NCBI GenBank assembly: GCA_947561715.1
Contig: OX387202.1
Location: forward strand, 3,596,001 to 3,660,000
Length of the DNA stretch: 64,000 bases
Direction of reading: 5' to 3'
From: Ascidia mentula
Taxonomy: Eukaryota > Chordata > Ascidiacea > Phlebobranchia > Ascidiidae
Under the pieces are notes generated by a model that saw only the letters and a list, made by a program, of their open reading frames with translations, ran no database searches and was not told the origin of the DNA. Both the position numbers and the translations under genes were made by a program. Positions within the stretch are counted from its first letter, which is position 1. Each line of letters starts with the position of its first letter. Below are positions 1 to 10,507 of the stretch, piece by piece.

Positions 1-372
1 TCCACTCTGTTCGACAACTCTGTGAATATAATGTTCGATGTGTGAGTGGACATTGAATGTTAAGTGCATGAACTTAACTGTTAGATTTGCGGTTCTGCTC
101 ACTTTGCAGTTGATCCACTCTGTTCGACAACTCTGTGAATAAAATGTTCGATGTGTGAGTGGACATTGAATGTTAAGTGCATGAACTTAACTGTTAGATG
201 TGCGGTTCTGCTCACTCTGCAGTTGAGCCACTCTGTTCGACAACTCTGTGAATACAATGTTCGATGTGTGAGTTGACATTGAATGTTAAGTGCATGAACT
301 TAACTGTTGGATGTGCGGTTCTGTTCACTCTGCAGTTGATCCACTCTGTTCGAAAACTCTGCCAACAAAACT
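1..372. repeat. 113-bp satellite array
   Basis: Near-identical monomers start at 1, 114, 227 and 340, each exactly 113 bp apart; the fourth diverges after about 30 bp. Monomers begin with TCCACTCTGTTCGACAACTC. The window starts inside the array, so its true length is unknown. The same monomer recurs at 37,476, 37,589 and 38,168 inside an intron of the second ficolin-like gene. Confidence 0.9.
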
Positions 373-1085
373 TACGTTAACGTTGACATGTTTTACGTCA
401 CTAACATTACCCTTGTTACCATGAACTCCAATGTAATCGGTCTGCATTTCTTGGATCGTTTGGTTTTTGTCTTTTTTAAGTTGGCCTGGAAACATGCATG
501 TTTTTCTGATATAACTCTTAAGAAACAAAACAAGCTACTTTTTAGACCAGTCCAGGTCAGTGCGTCTTTGTGTTATTCACCGAAATTAATAAAGTGCCTT
601 TTGTTATTTACTGTGCGGACCTTCTCAAAAAATACAACATAATTTTTTCCCAACATCGTATGGAGGAAAACCACATATTGATACTTTTCTCCACGTTTTG
701 TTTGATTATCTGTGTTGTTTATGCACGCAACACACCCCTTCTATCCCTTTGTTTTCATCGGTTTCCTGCACTCACATGTAATTTTGCACAAGTGTAAAAA
801 AACTTCACCGGGTTTTCTTAGTATGGTTCGGTTGTATTTTTTTTGCTGGTATTAGTTAAGTTGTAAGATATACTCAATACACAAAGGTCATTAATGTAGT
901 CAGTAACTGGATAGCTGTACTAGTAATCACTAGGTGGCGATGATAAGGCCAAAAGGTGGCGCTATAGAAAGATAATATACTTTGAATATCCACCAGGTCA
1001 GTCTGTTGGGTTTGAATTTCCTGCAACTTGTTCGTAAGTTGACCTGAAAGTGCAATCGTTAACGAAAAAGGGAAATATTTTTATA
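373..1085. other. No gene recognised
   Basis: AT-rich sequence with only short open frames and no recognisable domain, splice-site pattern or repeat. Confidence 0.5.
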
Positions 1086-1187
1086 ACAAAACCGGTGATA
1101 TTTAATTCTTTGTTTTATTACAAAACCGGTAATATTTAATTCTTTGTTTTATTACAAAACCGGTAATATTTAATTCTTTGTTTAAAG
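1086..1187. repeat. 34-bp tandem repeat, three copies
   Basis: Three copies begin at 1,086, 1,120 and 1,154, each with the word ACAAAACCGGTRATATTTAA. Only one base differs between the first copy and the others, so the expansion looks recent. Confidence 0.85.
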
Positions 1188-1689
1188 TAATTATAACTTC
1201 CTGTGTATTTAAGTGTCAGCTTTCACAATCTCATAAATTCTCATATTTTCCTACCATTGGTCACGAAGATCTGAATCAAACCCTGAAAAATATTTTGTTT
1301 TATTCCGTGATCTCTAAAATGAACAGAATCTAGCCCCTGATGTTGCACAGTCTTAAAACACGACAGCAATTATCCGATAGGAAACGTTTGAAACAAAGTG
1401 TTTCTGATTACCGTCAGTTGGTTTATTTTTTAAAAATTGTGAAAAATCGATTTCGCCTACAGCATACGTCATCATCAGTTTCTGCATTAAAGCACTCGAA
1501 GTACCTAAAATAAGCCAACAAATAAAAATAAAACTGAAATGGTGAGCAGAATTTCCCCTACCACTGCATCTACACAACTGCAAACTTCACACCAGTGCAA
1601 GACCCGCTAACATGAGCAACATTAAAAACAATGATAAAAGATGTACTCCATCCATAAAACACAACACCAAACAAAACTTTATTTTTTAG

Positions 1690-2030
1690 TTTGTTGAAAC
1701 TTGGGTACGGTTTCCTTTCCTTTGGCCCCAGGCTGTTCCACAAATACCACCGGAAAACAACTTAAAATGCTTAGGCGCGTACCTGCCGGTGGGTGCGCGT
1801 TTGCAAAATGGTGGCGCAAAGCCGTCTTGTCGTTGCTTCCCAACTTACTTTTGGTTGAATTCCAATCTGTGTTGTGTCCAACTTGTGGTTTTGGCTAACG
1901 TATTGTTCATGACATGTTGTGCACGTCGCAACATAAATGCTGAAATTCGCACAAGTTACATGTTGCAGCAGTTTATATTGTTTGCCTGCTATTGTTGTTA
2001 ATGTTGGCGTTTCATTAACCATGGATATGT
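1690..2030 (-). pseudogene. GIY-YIG endonuclease fragment, left arm
   Basis: Read on the minus strand, a C-x2-C-x3-QYV motif followed by a degraded T-rich segment parallels the right-arm copy at 2,287-2,580. Cysteine pair then QYVGQT is typical of the GIY-YIG domain of Penelope-like elements. Stops and frameshifts interrupt it, and it is only the C-terminal part. Confidence 0.45.
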
Positions 2031-2286
2031 AGTTACCTTGGTGACCGCCCAATGCGAACCGCCCACAAGGGTAGCTACCAGGAGGGTCGTTGCAATCCGT
2101 TTGGAGAACAAGTTGATTGTCCTCGGTAAAGCATGCCGCTTGCGCCGCCTCAACAGGGCCACTTCCTCCAAAGCCTTGAGAACAAATGCAGGAAATTCTC
2201 CAAGAAAGTCATTGTTACGAGTATCGCAGAGGCACGAACGTGGTCAAATAATTGCTTGGGGTACAGCATATCCTCATGTTATCCAG

Positions 2287-2580
2287 CTCACACTAAAAGA
2301 ACAATACGTTGGCCAAACCAAAAACAAATTTTCAACAAGATGGACACAACACAGATTGGAATTCAACCAAAGGCAAATTGGAAAGCAACGATAAGACGGC
2401 TCTGCGCCACCATTTCGCAAACGCGCACCCACCAGCAGGAACGCGCCGAAGCATTTTAAGTTGTTTTTCGGTGGTATTGGTGGAACAGCCTGGGGCCAAA
2501 GGACTGGCAACCGTACCCAAGTTTCAATTAACATTTAAAAAAGCAGTTGCTGGCAGTTTTGTTTGGTGTTGTGTTTTATG
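2287..2580 (+). pseudogene. GIY-YIG endonuclease fragment, right arm
   Basis: The plus strand encodes QYVGQTKNKFSTRWTQHR at about 2,302-2,355, matching the GIY-YIG signature (Y-V-G-x-T, later R...H). The reading then continues in another frame with FANAHPPAGT and SVVLVEQPG. At least one frameshift and no upstream reverse transcriptase show it is a truncated relic. Confidence 0.5.
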
Positions 2581-2795
2581 GATGGAGTACATCTTTTACC
2601 GTTGTTTTTAATGTTGCTCATTTTAGCGGGTCTTGCACTGGTGTGAAGTTTGCAGTTGTGTAGATGCAGTGGTAGGGGACATTCTGCTCACCATTTCAGT
2701 TTTATTTTTATTTGTTGGCTTATTTTAGGTACATGTAGCATCGAGTGTTTTAATGCATTTGATTTGCAGAAATTGATGATGCGTATGCTGTAGGC

Positions 2796-3606
2796 CAGTG
2801 TTTCCCAACCGGTAGCATGCGTGCCACCAGTGGTAGGCTGTGCCATTCCAGGTGGTACGCAAACACATTTTTGGACATTACGTCAGCAAGTACAACACGG
2901 TGCTAAGCACAAAGCCTAGCCTGGATAAATGCTACTTCGTAACATTTGTCGAACAACCTTGCTGCAGAACAGTTGACGTATGCAAGTCGAAATGGCAGGC
3001 CATAACCAATGCAACAATTAACATTCAACGCATGGTGTTGCCCAGGATACGATAAACACAACGTTTTCTTATTGTTTTTATTTTTAACTTTTTTTACATT
3101 TTCTATTTATATTTTAATCTTTAAACCGTTCTAATCCATCCAGCCACTGGTGTGATGCCTGAAAAGGTTATCTTTGCCCCGCGAGCAAACCACTGACGCA
3201 ACAACGTTTTTTGTTGCTACCGTTCAACTGCTGGTGTGCTTGTGTGTTTTTATTTGGTTTGGTACAGGATTGCGGTCTGGAGGCTAAGTGTGTGTTAGTC
3301 TTGATATGTGCCATTGATACTAATTACTACGATTACTGTTGTTGTTTTTAGAATACTGAGGATGCCACATAGGCGAAATATATATATTCAAAAAAAAAAT
3401 TGATTGGTGATTAAGTAGATATCTAGGCCAGTCCTAGTTAACACATTTTTGTAATTTGCGGATATAGTTCGAATTTAAAAAATCGCAAGTGTTCTTAAAA
3501 TGTTTCTTACTCCATCCCTTAGGTTACTTTGTAACACTCAACTAGGTGGTAAGCGTCGAAATTGTTTCACCTCCATGAGGTACGACAAAAAGGTTGGGAA
3601 TCACTG
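2796..3606. mobile_element. Non-autonomous hAT-like element nested in the inverted dimer
   Basis: It starts CAGTGTTTCCCAACC and ends GGTTGGGAATCACTG, inverted termini typical of hAT elements. Flanks CTGTAGGC (2,788-2,795) and CTGTAGGA (3,607-3,614) form an 8-bp target-site duplication with one mismatch, as expected for hAT. No transposase was seen in the 811 bp. It split the right arm of the older inverted element. Confidence 0.8.
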
Positions 3607-3891
3607 CTGTAGGAGAAATCGATTTTTCATAATTTATAAAATATAAACCAACTGAATGTAATCAGAAACACTTTGTTTCAAACATTGTTTTATTCCTTCC
3701 ATTCGTATTTACCCAAGTAGTGGAAGCGTACAAGATCTATGTTAGCTCCCAAAACAGAAACGAAACTTTTATATTGGTCATGATTGATGTAACTCGTTTC
3801 ACAAAGAACACGGTTGATTTATTACGCTCCAACTTACGTTTACCCATAGCATGTTGACGCTACGCTAATTTCTTAATGACAAGACACTTAC

Positions 3892-4025
3892 AAGAGCGAG
3901 AACTGCTGCAATAACAAGACCCTGCACCACCAGCACCACCACGAGCACAAACTTGGTTCTTCTAAGCTCAGCGCGTAGTTGTGGCAAGTTCTCCTTCCCC
4001 GCGCTTTGCAGAGGTTCCTCGTAAA
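3892..4025 (-). CDS. Possible exon encoding a membrane anchor
   Basis: On the minus strand an open segment encodes a short acidic and basic stretch followed by TKFVLVVVLVVQGLVIAAVL, a strongly hydrophobic run preceded by arginines as in a type II membrane anchor. It ends at a good donor (GTAAGT at 3,891-3,886) and begins after a weak acceptor (ATCAG). No partner exon was found below 3.9 kb, where the sequence is repetitive. It could be a stranded exon of a rearranged gene or chance. Confidence 0.3.
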
Positions 4026-5487
4026 CTGATTGTTATTAAGTTTACAGACGTGCTTTTGGTTCGGGTAATTTAGCTTCCAACAAAGCCTTACGCTACGAGG
4101 TCTAGTATCTTTATCCTTGAGTTTGTCATTGTAATATTCAAACTCTTACATAAGCCCATTTATGGCGTTTCATTATGCAAAGGTTATGACGTCATAATAC
4201 ATGTTGTCAAATAAATGACATTTTGGTACAAAGCTTTCAGTAAGCGTCAATAGTGACGTCAAAAGTTGTTAAACAATGGTTTTGACTTTCCCGCTTTATT
4301 CACAGCAGTTGGGAAACCGCGTCAGACAACAAGATCTTAGTTTCTCCACACAAAGATAATATAACCGGTTTGTACGACTTACTGTGTTCCTTGGGATCAG
4401 AGCGAATCGTAGTTTCATAACTTTCTCGTTTCATTTCGATGAAAAATTGAATGATGATCGACCAGTGTTGCGACCTTTCTTGGCACTGATGATGAACACT
4501 GTTGCGACCTATTATGCCAAAAATGAGCCTCTAGCCGAGTATTAACAAATTGTTTATGATCGACGGGAAATCCTATTTGATTAACGCATTTGACATAAGA
4601 TCGCACGTGAGTTCTAATTGTTGTGTGTTCCTAACCTGACTTTAATTGAAAAAAAACTGAACAGAACCGAATCACAAAACCAAAGAACTGAGGTGAGCAC
4701 AGTACAGCATCGAGCAGAGCTACCCTGCCTCGCCTCACCTAACCTAAACGCGGAAATGTTCCATTATTTAAACTGGAGGTTTAGCACACTTAGGGCGGAT
4801 GCCCACTGCAGTCGTAAGCGAGTCGTAAGGGCATTACGTCACGACGATTACGACCGTCGGAGCAATTGTATGCCCACTGCGTTGGAGCGCTGTCAGAGAA
4901 GCATTCGGCGGCGCCGCTTACGACGAAAGAAGTCAATTTAACGACGCAACAATCGAGTAGAATTGAGATCTACTCCGTCGTACATCGTAAGCACATCGTA
5001 ACGAAATAGCTTGTTGTAGAGTTGAAAATATGATTCGCTGTGCTGTTCATGAGTGTTTTAGGATTGCTTTAATGCTCACTACTGGTGAATAATTATTTAA
5101 GTTTATATAAAAAAAAACTTTTTTCTCATTTTTTGTGATATTTACAGCAAATTTGGAATGATTCATGTGTGATTAGTGAACATCTTTTATATTAAAACAC
5201 AATGATTATGAAACATGTAACAGCTTATTTGGCATCAAGCTAACGTCATGGAAAGGGGATTTTATTGTCCAGTAACTAATAAATTTGCAGTTGCACCACA
5301 GAGAAACTTCTATAAAGAGAAAGTGATGTAAGGTAAATTTATAACAAACGTCCAATGTTAAATCGACTCAAAGGTTGTAGTTCATGATAGCAAAAAGATC
5401 CGGAAAAGTTTTCAAACAATTTGATTACGCAGATAAATCGTTCAACAATTAATATTTACACATCACTTTAACACAAAAACATATCAA
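4026..5487. other. Intergenic, no gene recognised
   Basis: No coding signal was recognised. 4,547-4,660 matches 50,010-50,105 (a shared GATCGCACGTG-like block and ATTGTTGTG word). 4,792-4,990 is rich in GTCGTAAG and its complement and has two GCCCACTGC words, possibly a decayed terminal-repeat element. TTTATT at 5,261-5,266 is a candidate AATAAA signal for the minus-strand gene ending at 5,488. Confidence 0.4.
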
Positions 5488-7041
<1,554 letters not shown>

Positions 7042-7117
7042 ATAATTGTCTTGCAAATCGTCTCTGGAAACGTTGACACAACATAAGCGAAATGGCAATA
7101 ATGTGTAACATACCCAG

Positions 7118-7124
7118 CTTTATA
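7118..7124 (-). promoter_or_regulatory. Candidate TATA box of the ficolin-like gene
   Basis: TATAAAG on the minus strand lies about 77 bp upstream of the start codon at 7,041, a plausible spacing for a short 5' leader. Based on the motif alone. Confidence 0.35.
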
Positions 7125-7442
7125 GAATTATCTGCGATGTTATCTGACACCTGACATTTCATTTTATGGTGGGGAATTCTACTTCATGGATTCCTTGCAG
7201 TTTCATGAACATTTTAGTTGATTGCGGCTTTAAATTCGTATACGATTTTCTGCACGACTGGCCAGGTACGTTTCACAGTGATAAATATCCTGAGGCGTTT
7301 TCGTAACCAATCTCAAATGAAGAAATGTCTCGGATTTGTGAAGTGAGTTTTACCACGTCTCGGTATACTGGCAAACTGCAGTAATTATACGGAATTTTCG
7401 TCGAAATATCTATTTATCAATCAAAATATATCCGAAATTAGA

Positions 7443-7697
7443 CTGCGCAGTGGGACGATCCTGGCTTGTCATGCAATATCATATAACACTCACGTGTTGT
7501 CTGATAACGGTGGTGGAGCTCCCCTCCGTATGTGAAGGACACCCCGCAAAACAAGTAAGCTACCTCAGCTTAGTCGGAAGATCGTTGGTCCTGATAAGCT
7601 CAAGGTCGTGAGTTCAAACATTACCGGCAACTTGTTTTTTTTTAAATATCGCAATGACGGGACGAGGAAAATGGTTGTTCCAGCTTGGCTGCGATGC
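7443..7697 (+). repeat. Dispersed repeat with decayed central tRNA-like segment
   Basis: It shares an upstream block (GCGCAGTGGGACGATCCT), a central tRNA-like part containing GGTCGTGAGTTCAAA, and a downstream block (TTCCAGCTTGGCTGC) with the better copy at 31,886-32,211, in the same order. The cloverleaf is degraded here. Confidence 0.6.
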
Positions 7698-7705
7698 CAC
7701 TAACC

Positions 7706-7810
7706 CAGTGTTTCCCAACCGGTTGTGCGCGACCGCAATCCAGATGGAACGCGAGCACCTTTGTTTTACCTCCAAATGGGATGAAACCAAAAAAAGGTAG
7801 GGAATCACTG
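7706..7810. mobile_element. 105-bp hAT-type MITE
   Basis: Termini CAGTGTTTCCCAACCGG and GGTAGGGAATCACTG are imperfect inverted repeats, the same as those of the element at 2,796-3,606. CACTAACC (7,698-7,705) and CACTATCC (7,811-7,818) give an 8-bp duplication with one mismatch. Confidence 0.8.
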
Positions 7811-8455
7811 CACTATCCCTTAATATTATTTACTGACGTCATTGGTGGTTTGAAATTTGTTCAACAGAATAAAGAATTTCATTCAGGTCGGATGGCTGGA
7901 AGTTGTTTAAATTGGGCGCCACCAATTAATTTACAATGTTTGATTTTCCTGCATGTTCTCCTTTTATGGTCGCAGATCCCGATTTGTGAATCTACACCAG
8001 ATCTGAAGCGTTCCAACTTTCCTCATGTTTATCTATCGTTTTTTGTAAACGAGCCATTGCGTTTGTTTTCTGTTAACCGCGTGGCTCCAATGTCTGGCTT
8101 CAGCCGTAAGCCATATGACGTAGACTTTTTGCAAGTCGGTGGTGGCAACTCCGCTTTAGATCGAAGTTGAGGTTGAAAAGTTCACTATGTTTGTTCAGGA
8201 AATTTATTATCAATCATCAGCATGTTTTGTCTGTGTATAAATGACAACAGTTCATAATGTTATGACAATATATTGTGATGAAGTCCCTTGTAAATTCGTA
8301 TCTCTTCCATTGGACTCTTAAGGTAGGTTTTTGGACTTTCGGAAACGTTAAAGCGCCTGATAAGCTCGACACCAGGGTGTGGATGTGCTACATTCCCTGC
8401 CGTGGGTGCAGCGGTTGTTCATTGGGAAAACTGGGCGCTGTAAATTGGCGTCAAT
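7811..8455. other. No gene recognised
   Basis: An open frame of about 160 codons crosses from the MITE into this stretch, but it has no recognisable domain and begins inside mobile DNA, so it is not called. Confidence 0.4.
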
Positions 8456-8959
8456 GCATTTTTGGGTTTTATCAGAGAAAGCCAAACTGAACTGTCAAAT
8501 CTGATGGATCAATGTTTATATTTACATGGATTATCAACATAAAGCAAGGAAACGGTTGCATGCGATGTTACAACAACGACATGATATACAAGGAATGATA
8601 AAACGGAATATGTTGTCAATATCTAATTGACACGTTTACACAATTCTGTGAAAAAAGTGGTAGGCGAAACGCACGGAATGCTTTGATAAATAATACCATG
8701 ACAATAACAATAATGCAAATGTATAGTTTTTGCTATTAACACAAAAAAATGATTTGTGGGTTAAATACGGTTTGATACAATGGTTTTCGTATTTACGACT
8801 TGAAGCCATTTTCAAAACAGGTGAAAGTAATTTCAATGTCTGTAAATAATTCTAAATCATCACAATGTTGCCATGGTAACTAACGACGCAATGTTAATTT
8901 CCGTCACTTTAAACCTCCCCAACATTCATTCGCATTTCACTTTCATCTTCGACTTGCTA
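8456..8959. repeat. Diverged copy of the ficolin-flanking segment
   Basis: From TTTATCAGAGAAAGCC onward this matches 33,060-33,955, with parts missing, including CTGATGGATCAATG, AACGACATGATATACAAGG, GGTAACTAACGACGCAATG and the last codons of a fibrinogen-domain gene. A related copy is at 41,090-41,340. It marks an old local duplication of ficolin-like loci. Confidence 0.75.
8926..8958 (-). pseudogene. Relic 3' end of a third ficolin-like gene
   Basis: The minus strand encodes SKSKMKVKCE then stop, the same C-terminal end as the fibrinogen-domain gene whose original stop lies at 33,927. The homology ends just upstream, so only the last codons and 3' flank remain. Confidence 0.6.
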
Positions 8960-10430
8960 ATCTTACTAATGTGAAAAAATATGATGACGTATTGCAGCGT
9001 ACAAGTAGGATTCCCCAGTCACTGCTTTGCTGAAGCTAAAGTCTGTTTGCGTGTTCTTGCTGATATAGACTACTGAATTAAAAGCTCCGTGAACAGACTT
9101 CTTTATTAATGGAAACACACGATTGCAATTACCAGGTGGCTTAAGTTTAACTTGTTTCAAGCGCGTTTAACTATTAAAAGAACGTGCGAACGTTTACAGC
9201 GCGATGGCAAGAATAACGACAGGGCCGAGAGAATACGAGCGACTGAGAGTAGGCAAGACTAGCCTAGACTGGGCTCTCGAAGGATTACGAAATAGGCGTT
9301 TTATAACAAAGTGTGAGAAAAAATGTGTTGTCCAGCAGGATGCCAGAAAGCCAGTGGGTGCTCCGGCAGGAAAGCTTAACACCGTCTGCAGTCTTCGGTC
9401 CGTATGTGTTCCAAATGTGTAAAGAATTAAGTAGGGAAACATGCGTGTTGCTACAGTATGCTGTAGACGAAATCGATTTTTCACATTTAAAAAAAAAATA
9501 AACCAAACATTTCTTAAATCACGTGTCTTTACCCACTTGTAAACCGGGCCATGAGTCATTATTGCAACTCGCTACAGAAAGGACGCCTTAACCTCATGAT
9601 GTATTGATGTATTGATATTCGGAAAAACGGCCTTCGGTTGATCTATGGTTAAGTTTATCTGGCGCGCTTTGAAGATCGGTTGAGCGTGAAAATAATGCCT
9701 GCGTTTAACCGGTCAATGTTGCACGAAAAGTTGTGGTCACCTGGCTTAAACCACGAAGCAGGCATTAAACCTTGCTTTAACTAACTGTAGTTTGTTACAA
9801 ATGCATTGGAAATATTTACAACATTTCTTGCGAACCAACGTCCGGATATCTCGTGGCAATCACGTGTTTCTCGGTTGAAAGAGTGGGAGGTAATTTACTT
9901 CCTCCTATAATACAGGTAGTTACAGTTCTTCTTGCCATGTGAGTTTGACATTTGCCGAAACTTACTAATGCTTGCCAAACATTTGCGAGCCGTTTGTAAG
10001 GGCGATGTCCTGAATATGTTGACAAAGAAAGTTCATTGAACAACAATTTGGGACGAAAATATTTTCAAACATTGAAAATCAGCTCCCTTCCCATTTTCAA
10101 ACCGATGGCGTACCCAAGTTGTCATGCGTGCCTTACGATGTTGTGCACCCTGTCCTAACTGTTATGCCACAAAATATGTAGCTGTGGAAGTAACCGATAT
10201 ATAGTACCGGCCGACCTAGCAACCCTAGCACAAAACTTCACCGCTCCGTTGTAAAACGACTGAAAGTTTTGGGCAGACTTCATGGCTTTGGGCAGTTTAT
10301 TTTCACTGTAGTACAGGAGTAATAATCACAATCGAGCGGTTTTCTTTGGGGCAAAACCAATGCCGTGAAAAGTTTTGCCGCCTGTCTAATACGTTGCTCT
10401 CATCCGCCATTCGAAAAGATACGTGCGAAA
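8960..10430. other. Intergenic; one Penelope-like end fragment
   Basis: No gene recognised. 9,450-9,503 carries CTACAGTATGCTGTAG, a perfect hairpin, followed by CGAAATCGATTTTTCAC and AATAAACC, closely matching the ends of the inverted Penelope-like arms near 1,430-1,480 and 3,607-3,650. Confidence 0.45.
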
Positions 10431-10440
10431 GTGACGTCAC
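10431..10440. promoter_or_regulatory. Palindromic CRE-type site upstream of myosin X
   Basis: GTGACGTCAC is a full consensus CREB/ATF site, 68 bp upstream of the proposed first ATG at 10,508. TGACGTCA-like words are also frequent elsewhere in the window, so the role is inferred from position only. Confidence 0.35.
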
Positions 10441-10507
10441 AAAAGTGATAACTTGGCGTTTTTAAAGGGAATGCAGAATCGTTTGCGTATTATTGGATTG
10501 GTAGAAG

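Larger units (their letters stand above)
1386..3683. mobile_element. Inverted dimer of a Penelope-like element 3' end
   Basis: The left end (GTTTGAAACAAAGTGTTTCT at 1,386) is the reverse complement of the right end (finishing at 3,683). The two arms stay complementary for most of their length: 1,386-2,030 mirrors 2,210-2,795 and, past a nested hAT insertion, 3,607-3,683. Both arms encode fragments of a GIY-YIG nuclease-like C terminus. Penelope-like elements carry such a domain and often insert as partial inverted or tandem copies, so two inverted 3' fragments of one family is the best reading. A foldback DNA transposon is the alternative. No clear target-site duplication was seen. Confidence 0.6.

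Noticed and set aside
4475..4510. CTGATGATGAACACTG as a possible hammerhead core
   Set aside because: No downstream GAAA and no pairing helices.
7685..8170. Plus-strand open frame of about 161 codons
   Set aside because: It starts inside a hAT MITE, has no domain, and shows no splice or promoter context.
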